Source: Campylobacterales bacterium (lineage in GTDB: Bacteria; Campylobacterota; Campylobacteria; Campylobacterales; QNZT01). Taken from it: a stretch of 16,668 nt of DNA. The stretch covers positions 1 through 16,668 of the forward strand of contig WGAE01000012.1 of the NCBI GenBank assembly GCA_015489185.1, given 5' to 3'. The first letter of the stretch is position 1. Every line of letters begins with the position of its first letter. The notes beneath the pieces are model-generated. The model searched no databases. It was not told where the DNA came from and saw only the letters and a list, made by a program, of their open reading frames with translations. Positions 1 to 7,800 of the stretch are shown here, piece by piece. The translations under genes and the position numbers were made by a program.

Positions 1-1367
1 ATGTAACGATCAGTATATTGACTCAGGCGCGGGAGCATTTGATCAAACGCAGTGCCGAAGCACTTGAAGGGGCGAAAAACGTTATTGTCCATCTTTACAA
101 TTCAACCTCGGCGATGCAGCGTGAAATCGTTTTTCAAAAATCGAAAGAGGAGATTATCGATATCGCGCTTCGGGGTGTGGAATGGATTCATGAAGCGTTT
201 TGTGATTTTGACGGAAACGTTCGTCTGGAGTACAGTCCGGAGAGTTTTACCCAGACTGAACTCGATTTTGCGGCGGATATCTGCAACGCGGTCGTTGATG
301 CGTGGAATCCTGAGAGGGGAGAGAAAGTGATCATCAATTTGCCCGCTACCGTTGAATCTTCCACACCCAATGTCTATGCGGATCAGATCGAATGGATGTG
401 CCGGCATCTGAAGCGAAGAGAGGAGATTATCGTCAGTCTCCATGCACATAACGATCGCGGTACCGCCGTGGCAGCGACGGAACTGGCGTTGATGGCGGGT
501 GCTGACAGGGTCGAGGGGACGCTGCTGGGTAACGGTGAGCGTACCGGAAACGTCGATATCGTCACACTGGCGTTAAATATGTTCACACAGGGGATCGATC
601 CGAAACTTGATCTTCATGATGTCGATAAAATTGTCGAAGTGGTTGAATATTGCAACGAAATCAAAACCCATCCGCGCCATCCCTATGTCGGTTCTCTGGT
701 CTATACCGCATTTAGCGGTTCACATCAGGATGCGATCAAAAAAGGGATGGCGTGGCAGGAAGGGAAGAGTCGCTGGTGGGTGCCCTATTTGCCGATCGAT
801 CCCAAAGATGTCGGTCGCAGTTACGAATCGATTATTCGGGTCAATTCACAGTCGGGCAAAGGCGGGGTGAGTTATATTCTCGAAAGTGCTTTTGGATACC
901 GTATCCCCAAAGCGATGCAGCCGATGGTGGGGGAAGTGATCAAAACAGCAAGCGATCGCAAAGGGGGTGTCCTTTCGGAAGAGGAGATCAAAGCGATTTT
1001 CGAGACGCATTTTGTGAATATTACCGAGCCGTACCGACTGGAGCAGATACGTATTGAAATTGAAGCTAAAGCCGTTCGCTTTTTCGCGCGGCTTCATGAT
1101 GCAAACGGTCACAAAGAGGTTTTTACAGAAGCAAACGGTGCCATCGAGGCACTCACACATATACTGACGCAGGAGGGGACGGTGTTTGATATTATCCGCT
1201 ATGATGAACACGCGCTTTCACGCGGCAGCGACGCCAAAGCGGCGGCATATTTTGAAATACGGATGCAGGGTAAAAGTTTCTGGGGTGCCGGTGTGGGAGA
1301 GAATATTACCTACGCTTCCCTCAATGCCCTTTTGAGTGCGTACAATCTTGCCGTAACGGGAAGATGA
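1..1367 (+). CDS. leuA: 2-isopropylmalate synthase, long form, 5'-truncated by window
   Basis: Condenses acetyl-CoA with 2-oxoisovalerate to give 2-isopropylmalate, the first committed step of leucine synthesis, in the cytoplasm. The frame is open from base 3 and reads VTISILTQAREHLIKR, a stretch internal to the family, so the gene begins upstream and the TTG at 18 is not its start. About 454 residues remain of an enzyme usually near 560. Visible landmarks are the HLYNSTS segment, the metal-binding HAHNDRG motif (bases 441-461), the GNGERTGNVD loop, and the NSQSGKGG segment typical of the long (yeast/actinobacterial-like) form. About 140 C-terminal residues form the LeuA dimer/allosteric domain, so leucine feedback inhibition is likely. 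The N-terminal catalytic RDG motif lies outside the window. The stop overlaps the next gene's start as ATGA, which suggests coupled translation. The identification is secure. Confidence 0.96.
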   Translation, partial: VTISILTQAREHLIKRSAEALEGAKNVIVHLYNSTSAMQREIVFQKSKEEIIDIALRGVEWIHEAFCDFDGNVRLEYSPESFTQTELDFAADICNAVVDAWNPERGEKVIINLPATVESSTPNVYADQIEWMCRHLKRREEIIVSLHAHNDRGTAVAATELALMAGADRVEGTLLGNGERTGNVDIVTLALNMFTQGIDPKLDLHDVDKIVEVVEYCNEIKTHPRHPYVGSLVYTAFSGSHQDAIKKGMAWQEGKSRWWVPYLPIDPKDVGRSYESIIRVNSQSGKGGVSYILESAFGYRIPKAMQPMVGEVIKTASDRKGGVLSEEEIKAIFETHFVNITEPYRLEQIRIEIEAKAVRFFARLHDANGHKEVFTEANGAIEALTHILTQEGTVFDIIRYDEHALSRGSDAKAAAYFEIRMQGKSFWGAGVGENITYASLNALLSAYNLAVTGR

Positions 1368-1990
1368 TGCATTTGCTTGATATTGCTGAAGTGATCGGTA
1401 CCGTCGCGTTTGCCTTCAGCGGGTTTCTGGTTGCGGGGAGTGCGGGGCTGGATCTGCTGGGAATCTTCATCGCCGCATTTCTGACGGCACTCGGCGGCGG
1501 TGTCATTCGCGATATCATCGCCGATAAAGCGTTCTTTGCCTTTACCAATAATATCGCGGCGTTGTTGGTGATCGGGGTGGTGGTCGTCGGTGTCTTTTTA
1601 AAACTGCATCGTTATACGAAGATCGAAAAAAACCGTTTTTTCCTGCTGGCGGATACACTGGGACTGGTCGCGTTTGCCGTTTCCGGTGCGGTCACGGGGT
1701 GTGAAGCCGGTTTCAACTTTTTCGGCGTCGTACTTCTCGCGTTGGTAACCGCAACGGGCGGCGGCGTTCTGCGCGACATACTGATCAATCGTGTACCGTT
1801 TATACTAACCCATGAATTTTACGGAACGGTCACCCTGGTCGTGGGTGTTGCGATCTATCTGCTTGATCGCTTTTCGATGCTCGGTTTCTGGCAAATTACT
1901 CTGATTTTTGCCGGAGGAGTACTGCTGCGCCTTGTTGCACATCGCTACGGCTGGCATCTGCCGGTCTTGCATCGGAAAGAGGGTGCTTAA
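1364..1990 (+). CDS. UPF0126/TRIC-family inner-membrane protein
   Basis: A 208-residue polytopic membrane protein with the two-repeat UPF0126 architecture (YicG/YadS relatives, structurally related to trimeric intracellular cation channels). Each repeat carries the family signature: TALGGGVIRD at residues 41-50 and TATGGGVLRD at 129-138. Around them are about seven hydrophobic segments, and the tail is short and basic. Related proteins have been linked to glycine uptake or small cation flux, but nothing here fixes the substrate. The start is ATG at 1364 or the adjacent ATG at 1367. Both overlap the leuA stop and the local Shine-Dalgarno (GGGAAG) is poor, so expression probably depends on ribosomes finishing leuA. 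A link to amino-acid handling is suggested only by that coupling. The family call is firm and the function is open. Confidence 0.9.
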   Translation: MMHLLDIAEVIGTVAFAFSGFLVAGSAGLDLLGIFIAAFLTALGGGVIRDIIADKAFFAFTNNIAALLVIGVVVVGVFLKLHRYTKIEKNRFFLLADTLGLVAFAVSGAVTGCEAGFNFFGVVLLALVTATGGGVLRDILINRVPFILTHEFYGTVTLVVGVAIYLLDRFSMLGFWQITLIFAGGVLLRLVAHRYGWHLPVLHRKEGA

Positions 1991-2202
1991 CAGTTACTGA
2001 AACGTACGCTTGAGTATTTTTATAGCACAAACCGATTTTTTCTTTTTCACAAAAAAGATGTCACACTCAGAAGCAATACTATTCTCGCTTTTGATCAAAT
2101 GAGCACTTTTGTCTTCAATCTATAAAAAATTTTTCTAAATCTCCGATCTAGTTTTCCGAAAAAAGATCTGCAAAGGCTTTTTGAACAAGACAAGGAGAGA
2201 AT
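1991..2202. other. AT-rich intergenic leader before the surface-protein operon
   Basis: These 212 bases hold no convincing gene. I see no classical GC-rich hairpin with a U-tract to end the leuA transcript. The stretch contains a perfect 10-bp palindrome, TTTGATCAAA (2090-2099), the sigma-28-like element described separately (2123-2149), and a small TTTTccgAAAA dyad near 2152-2162. A strong Shine-Dalgarno (AAGGAGAGA, 2192-2200) sits just before the ATG at 2203. The marked drop in GC relative to the flanking genes is typical of a promoter region. Confidence 0.6.
2123..2149 (+). promoter_or_regulatory. candidate sigma-28 (FliA) promoter for the DUF11 operon
   Basis: TAAA (2123-2126) is followed after exactly 15 bases by TCCGATCT (2142-2149). 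The enterobacterial FliA pattern is TAAA-N15-GCCGATAA, so the -35 core is complete and five of eight -10 bases agree. The same spacing and the same CCGATCT core recur in front of flgN at 14104-14130. Transcription would start near 2157, leaving a leader of about 45 nt. A housekeeping promoter using the overlapping TATAAA (2121-2126) as its -10 is an alternative. Confidence is moderate because one isolated match in AT-rich DNA can arise by chance. Confidence 0.45.
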
Positions 2203-3300
2203 ATGAGCGATTTACTCAAACGGCTGATTGCCGTGACGGTTTTGAGCGGGTTTTATACCTATGCGGCGGCTTCAGGAACCGAAGCGGGAACGGATGTGAC
2301 CAATACGGCGACACTTTCGTTCGGTGATTCGGCGGAAACGGCGACTGAGGTACAATCCAATGCTGAAACGTTTAAAGTGGATAAAAAGATTGACCTAAGC
2401 GTCGATACGATTGATGTGGCGGCGGTACAGACCAAGCCGCAGGCGACCAATGTCGTGTTGACTTTCAAAGTGACCAATACAGGAAACAGTGTGCAGGACT
2501 TCGTTCTTTCGACTTTGACCTCTTCGACCACCGCTTTTAACGATTCGGTGACCGATACGTTCGATGCGCAAAATGTCAGAATCTATGTCGACAGCAACGG
2601 AAACGGAGCGTTTGATCCTGACAGTGATACGCAGGTTGACTATATTGACGAATTGGGTATTGACGAGTCGAAGATTGTCTTTGTCGTGGCGGATATGCCG
2701 GAAAATCTGCAAAACGGTGCTGCGGCGGTTTACGATCTGCAGGCACAGGTTGCCGAAGGCGGCAATGCGGGTACGAAAGGTGCGGTGATCGAAACAGACA
2801 GCCGTGATGAAGAGGATAACAAACTGACCGTGCAAATTGTTTTCGCTGACGGTGCGGGAAGTGCGGACGGATTGCATGACGGAAAATATACGAACGTAGA
2901 TGCCTACAAAATTGTAATCGCCAATATGACGATCACGAAAACGTCTGTTGTTGTCAGTGATCCGGTGAATGATACCAATAAACCCAAACGCATACCCGGT
3001 GCGGTGATTCGCTACTGCTATACGGTTGAAAACAGCGGTGACGCGGATGCGGCATTTGCGAAAATCACAGAAACGATCGATACGGCACTTTACGATATGA
3101 GCGGACTTACGAACAACCAGGTACGTATCTACACCGGAAACGACACATTTGACTGTGCGACGGCACAAAACTTGCAAACGCAGGCCAATCCGGATGCGAC
3201 CGGGTCTGTCGACGCCAATACCGGTCAAGTGGTGATGGATCTGCAAGGGGTTCCCGCAGGTACCCAGAAAAGCGCCTATTTTGAAGTGACACTCAGATAA
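2203..3300 (+). CDS. Secreted two-domain DUF11-type surface protein (A)
   Basis: A 365-residue exported beta-rich protein. Residues 1-24 look like a Sec signal peptide (LLKR, then a hydrophobic core, then YAAAS). GTDVTNTATLSF (29-40) is a phrase common at the start of conserved-repeat surface proteins. Domain 1 (about 60-195) contains TNTGN (91-95) and an acidic loop, DSNGNGAFDPDSD (130-142), resembling calcium-binding loops. Domain 2 (about 240-365) is DUF11-like, with ITKTSVVVSDPVND, IPGAVIRYCYTVENSGDADA and a terminal FEVTLR strand. Cys272 and Cys317 could form a disulfide. Base 2203 follows a strong Shine-Dalgarno (AAGGAGAGA), and the gene ends in tandem stops TAA TAG. It is the first gene of a four-gene operon and is paralogous to the next gene. 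Its role is unknown; a fibrous or adhesive surface component is inferred. Confidence 0.85.
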   Translation: MSDLLKRLIAVTVLSGFYTYAAASGTEAGTDVTNTATLSFGDSAETATEVQSNAETFKVDKKIDLSVDTIDVAAVQTKPQATNVVLTFKVTNTGNSVQDFVLSTLTSSTTAFNDSVTDTFDAQNVRIYVDSNGNGAFDPDSDTQVDYIDELGIDESKIVFVVADMPENLQNGAAAVYDLQAQVAEGGNAGTKGAVIETDSRDEEDNKLTVQIVFADGAGSADGLHDGKYTNVDAYKIVIANMTITKTSVVVSDPVNDTNKPKRIPGAVIRYCYTVENSGDADAAFAKITETIDTALYDMSGLTNNQVRIYTGNDTFDCATAQNLQTQANPDATGSVDANTGQVVMDLQGVPAGTQKSAYFEVTLR

Positions 3301-3330
3301 TAGACGATTGCAAAAAAAAGAGGAGGATTT

Positions 3331-4275
3331 TTGCTTCGTATCTGGTTTTTGTTTATACTATCGGCGACATTGCTTTGGGCAAAAGGTACTATTGCCGGTA
3401 CCGTCATCAGCAATGTCGCGACACTCGATTTTGAGGTCGATAACGAACATGAACAGATCCAGAGCAATGTCGTCACTGACGTCGTCGCGCAATTGATCGA
3501 TCTGCATCTGGATACGCGGGACGCACAGCCGGTGACGGTTTCCTCCACAGAGAAAAAACGTACCTGGCTCTCTTTTCGACTTACTAATACCGGAAACGGT
3601 CCCGACACCTTTACGTTTGATTACGATCTATCTTCAGTCAACAGTGAAAGACCCGCACAGGTGCTTATCTATGTCGATACCAACCGCAACGAAACATTTG
3701 ATGATGCCGACAGACCGGTTGATCGTCTGATTTTACAGGCGGATGAGAGTCGTGATATATTTGCGGTAGCGGAAGATTTTACACGTTGTGGCGGGGAAGT
3801 GACTTTGACACTCATTGCCAGATCTTTAACCGGAGGCTCAGGGGTGCGGGGGAAAATCTTCCCGCATAAAGGTGTCAACGGTGTCGATGCGGTGGACGGA
3901 GAAGAGGGCGGTATCGCCAGAGTGAGTCAAAAATGGCGTTTTCAGAGAAAACAGACGTTGCGAATTGTACAAAAATCGACGGTAATGAATCGGTTCGGGC
4001 ATCATGAACCGATCAGCGGAGCGACCATAACTTATCACATTACTGTTTTTGCACCAGAAGGATTCGAAGCACACCATGTTCTTTATAAAAATCCGATTCC
4101 TGAACATACAACGTATGTCAAATGTTCGATCCTCTATAACGGCCAACCGGTTTCAGATAGTAAAGACGGCGATGCAGGCTATTTTGATGCTAAAAATAAT
4201 TTGATAATTGTCGATTTAGGTGATGTGAACGATAAAAGGAATGCCGATATTCGTTTCAAAGTGACTATCAAATAA
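3331..4275 (+). CDS. Secreted two-domain DUF11-type surface protein (B), paralogue of A
   Basis: A 314-residue exported protein starting at TTG 3331, chosen because AGGAGG (3321-3326) lies 4 nt upstream and the frame opens directly into a signal peptide (LRIWFLFILSATLLWAKG, about residues 2-19). It follows the plan of the upstream protein: ISNVATLDF (26-34), LTNTGNG (84-90), then an acidic loop DTNRNETFDDAD (116-127) at the matching place after VLIYV. The C-terminal DUF11-like domain (about 205-314) includes NPIPEHTTYV and a final FKVTIK strand. It differs from A in a basic and glycine-rich middle (about 165-205). It carries single cysteines at 153 and 265. The gap to the upstream gene is 30 bp and contains an A8 run. 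Tandem duplication followed by divergence is the likely origin. No function is assigned. Confidence 0.83.
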   Translation: MLRIWFLFILSATLLWAKGTIAGTVISNVATLDFEVDNEHEQIQSNVVTDVVAQLIDLHLDTRDAQPVTVSSTEKKRTWLSFRLTNTGNGPDTFTFDYDLSSVNSERPAQVLIYVDTNRNETFDDADRPVDRLILQADESRDIFAVAEDFTRCGGEVTLTLIARSLTGGSGVRGKIFPHKGVNGVDAVDGEEGGIARVSQKWRFQRKQTLRIVQKSTVMNRFGHHEPISGATITYHITVFAPEGFEAHHVLYKNPIPEHTTYVKCSILYNGQPVSDSKDGDAGYFDAKNNLIIVDLGDVNDKRNADIRFKVTIK

Positions 4276-4295
4276 TCAAAGGAAGGATTAGATAT

Positions 4296-4778
4296 ATGAA
4301 GAAATTGACAGGGCTGGTAGTGAGTGGGATTTTACTGGCAGGTGCCGTTTTGTACGGTAAAGGCTCCGGCGTTACACTGACATCCAAATCATACAAAGAG
4401 ATTGTCGTAACGCAAAACGGCAAAAAGGTCAAAAAACTGGTCGATACGAAAAAAGTGTTGCCGGGCGATACGATCGTCTATGTCAATACGGTCAACAACA
4501 ACCGTAACAAACCGGTGAAAAATATGGTACTGAATAATCCGATTCCCAAAGAGACGGCATATATTGCCGGTAGTGCAAAGTGTGAACGTCCGTGTACGAT
4601 TCTCTTTTCCGCGGACGGAGGAAAACATTTTGCCGTAGCGGGAGAGGTCAAAATTAAAACCAAAAAGGGAACACGCGTTGCCAGAGCGGATGAATATACC
4701 AACGTACGCTGGGTACTTAAAGATCCGCTTCCTTCAGGCAGACATGTCTATGTAAGCTATAAAGCGAAATTGCGTTAA
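4296..4778 (+). CDS. Small basic secreted single-domain DUF11-like protein (C)
   Basis: A 160-residue protein with a signal peptide (MKKLTGLVVSGILLAGAVLYG, cleavage near residue 22-24). Its single beta-sandwich-type domain carries the recognisable phrases VLPGDTIVYVNTVNNN, NPIPKETAYIAGSA, LFSADGGKHF, ADEYTNVRWVLKDPL and a closing VSYKAKLR strand. I recall this phrase order from exported proteins of other proteobacteria that sit near DUF11 genes. The mature part is strongly lysine-rich, unlike the acidic protein A. C96 and C100 (CERPC) could form a local disulfide. The start ATG has GGAAGGA (4281-4287) 8 nt upstream. It could bridge A and B to the outer-membrane protein encoded next, but that is inference from operon order and opposite charge only. 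Confidence 0.84.
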   Translation: MKKLTGLVVSGILLAGAVLYGKGSGVTLTSKSYKEIVVTQNGKKVKKLVDTKKVLPGDTIVYVNTVNNNRNKPVKNMVLNNPIPKETAYIAGSAKCERPCTILFSADGGKHFAVAGEVKIKTKKGTRVARADEYTNVRWVLKDPLPSGRHVYVSYKAKLR

Positions 4779-4787
4779 ATAAAATTC

Positions 4788-4843
4788 GTATATTACAAAA
4801 AGAGGTGTGCGTGTCGCGAAATTTGCTTCTTTTTGTAATATAC
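4788..4843 (+). promoter_or_regulatory. RBS-sequestering hairpin over the start of the large outer-membrane gene
   Basis: GTATATTACAAAAAGA (4788-4803) is perfectly complementary to TCTTTTTGTAATATAC (4828-4843). Next come a G-U, a G-C and two more wobble pairs, giving up to 20 bp with a 16-nt loop. The left arm contains the whole Shine-Dalgarno (AAAAAGAGG, 4797-4805) and the GTG start at 4811 lies in the loop. The right arm is coding sequence for the signal-peptide core. The stem begins 10 nt after the stop of the preceding gene and is not followed by a U-tract, so a terminator is unlikely. The expected effect is reduced or conditional translation of the large protein relative to the three small ones. 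A role in mRNA processing is an alternative. Confidence 0.7.
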
Positions 4844-7800
4844 CTCTCTCTTTTGTCAAATTTCCTTTTTGCTGCTGTCGCTGCGAAAGTACCGTTGATC
4901 GTTAATAAAGTTGAAGTAACTTATCTTGACACACAAAGCGGACGCAGGGAAAAGATCATCGATACCGGTTTTCTGGTGCCTCAAAAAGCGTATGCGAATC
5001 GTATTGCCATATCAATGTATCGTTATGATTCCAAAGGTACATTCTCTTTAGAGACACAAGAGGGAGAGATTCCTGTTTCCAAAAGTTACTTCTTTACACC
5101 GGGAGAGAAAATTTATGTCTCTTTGACTGTGTCACTTTTCGAATTCTTGCGCGGTACACCTGAGCGTTACAAGTTGACGGTACGGACTGATCATGATCAG
5201 GAGACGTTGTCACTTTATCCGCAAAAGTCAAATAGCAGAGTTTACACGGGAGTACTGGAGACGACAGGTGATCTGAAATTTTCCGATGCAGACGACGGCA
5301 AACTCTATGTCCGTGATACCGATACAATAACCCTCTACAAAGAAGCAAAAAGCCGCACATTGCAAAAACTTGCGGAGGCAAAGGTCTCGGCGGCACTTTC
5401 GGTTTTTCAAAAAAATCCCCGCACTCCTTCCCTTTGGCTCTCCGTTGCAAACAGTCGGTTATCACTCACACGCGGCGGTTATGTCCGGGAGACGATCACC
5501 GTTACCAACAATAGTGCAGAGGCGGTCGAAAACGCAAAACTCCTTGTGGAGGTACCGCGCGAGGTTTTTCTGAAATCTGCCTATCTGTCACAGAAAGACT
5601 CGGTCGCACTCACTTTTGTGCGAACACGCTTTGGATATCGTCTCGATCTGCCGCCGATACAACCGAAGTCTTCGCTCAAAGCGGTAGTGCTCTTGTCGGT
5701 TTTTGGCACACAAAACCGGGATCGCTTCACCGCTTCGCTAAAAGCAGTCTCAGACGGGCAAATTCGCTCAAACCGGGTGCTTTTTCATCTTGATCTGAAG
5801 GAAGATCACCGGTTTGAAACGCAAAAAGGGTTTATTGTCGGGAAAATATCCGGCAAAAATCCCGCAGGCATTACGGTATTGCTTTCAAACGGTCAGGCTG
5901 CCGTGACAGACAGCTTGGGGCGGTACCATTTTGAAAATCTCGATGCCGGGACGTATGTCATCACTGTCGATCCCGAAACACTTCATGAAGGCACGAGCGC
6001 GTATGTATGCAAAAAAAGTGTACGAAGCGGAGCAAGAGGGGAGAGCCTCTTTATTCAGGTGCGTCCCGGATTGGCGGCAAAAGCCGATTTTTGTCTGAAA
6101 AATCAGACAAAAAAGAGAAAACAAAAAAGCAAAAAAGCAGACGCAAAGGAGCGTAGGCGGGGTGAAACGACTCCCGTGATGCCCCGTTTGCAAAACAGCG
6201 ATACGTTGCGTTATCGGGATCGCCGATATGCATGGATATGGCCGCCCGAAGAGGGGTTCGTACCGGCGATCGGCTCAATCAAAGCGGCGATATACTATCC
6301 GAAAACCGAAAAGATGAAACTCTTTATCAACGGTGATGAGGTGGATGCACTCAACCGTGACGCAATACTGAAAGATAGGAGGGCAAAAGGTGTGATTGCC
6401 ACGTTTCGTGGTATCGACCTGCAACCCGGAGACAATCTGCTTAAAGCGGTTTTTTATAATATGAAAGGAGAGACCGTTTCGGTCATGAAACGGCTGGTAC
6501 ACTACTCCACCTCTCCCGCTTTTGCAGAGTATCTGCCAAAACTTTCCCGCCCTGTGGCGGACGGGAAAAGAGGTCCGGTGATTGCGATCAGGCTCAGGGA
6601 CAAATACGGATATCCGCTAAGGGAGTCGATGACCGGAAAGGTGTATGTCGATCCGCCCTATCGTCTGCGTTTGAAAACAGAGGCGGGCAGAAAAAGGGAA
6701 GAGGAGCAATATCTGGTGACGTACGGCGGTATCGCCTATATCAAACTGGAGCCGACCGCTGTTGCGGGAGATCTCAATGTACATATACCGCTGAGTGATC
6801 ATGAAGAGGTATTGCGTGTGCGTCTGAAACCTTCGAAGAGAGAATGGGTGCTTGTCGGTTTTGCGGAGGGAACGGTCGGTTTTCGTCATATCAAAGATGC
6901 GATGCAAAAAACAACAAAAGAGGATGCTTTTTATCGGGAAGGGCGGGTTGCTTTTTACGCGGCGGGAACAATACGAGGCGATATGTTGCTGCGCATCGCC
7001 TACGACAGCGGTAAAAGAGATACCCAACGACTTGCGGGACGTATCGATCCCGATGCCTGGTATACGATCTATCAGGATAACAGCCTGCAGAGCGATCATG
7101 CTCCGAGTCGCAGAAAACTCTATATCAAACTGGAAAAACGGGAGTTTTCACTTCTTTTCGGCGATTTCAATACAGGAATCGATACGGTCGAACTCTCCCG
7201 GTACACCAGAAAAGTCAACGGTTTCAAAGCGGTGTTGCATCATGAAAACAGCCGGCTGACGCTCTTTGGCAGTGACGACGACACCGCTTTTGAGAAAGAG
7301 GTACTTGATCCGGACGGTACGAGCGGGCTTTATCGGCTGAAACATCAGCAAATCGTTGAAAATTCCGAAACGGTCGCGTTAGTTGTGCGGGATCGCAATC
7401 GTCCCGATCAGATACTCTCCAGACGGCTGTTGACGCCGGTACTCGATTATACGATCGATTACATCGAAGGGACACTCTATTTCAAAGAACCGGTGTTTCG
7501 TGTCGATGAAGCGGGTAATCCGAGATATATCGAAGTCGATTATGAAGTCTCCGGAGCACGTATGCAAAAGGTCACGCTGTACGGCGCCAGAGCGCTCTGG
7601 AAAGATCGTAGCGGTCGTTTACAGACGGGTGCAACCTGGCTTCATGACGCAAAAGGATCACTGGTCGGTACCGATGCAAAAATACATGTCGGCAAACATG
7701 TACAGGTAGAAGGAGAGTATGCCGTAAGCAAAACACCGGCGCAAAAGTCGGTGAGCGCATCCCGTCTGCGTGCCACCTGGTCCGGTCCCAAAACGGCGAC

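Noticed and set aside
18..20. TTG as the start of leuA
   Set aside because: The frame stays open upstream to the window edge and the residues before it are conserved family sequence, so the gene is truncated by the window.
951..960. GCGATCGC octamer as a cyanobacterial HIP1 signal
   Set aside because: It looks like an isolated exact copy amid a general GATC excess; the gene content is not cyanobacterial.
1626..1641. A-run, CCG, T-run dyad inside the UPF0126 gene
   Set aside because: It encodes an ordinary Lys-Asn-Arg-Phe-Phe loop-to-helix segment and AT dyads of this size are expected by chance.
2090..2099. TTTGATCAAA as an FNR/CRP operator
   Set aside because: FNR sites need TTGAT-N4-ATCAA; here the half-sites are fused without the spacer. 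Kept only as a palindrome note.
2395..3246. 283-codon open frame antisense to surface protein A
   Set aside because: Composition (very Arg- and Ile-rich) is that of a shadow frame, while the plus-strand frame has a signal peptide, RBS and domain phrases.
4788..4843. Hairpin as an intrinsic terminator or invertible-element boundary
   Set aside because: The stem is A-U rich with no following U-tract, and the 24-bp spacing between perfect arms with the start codon inside leaves nothing to invert.
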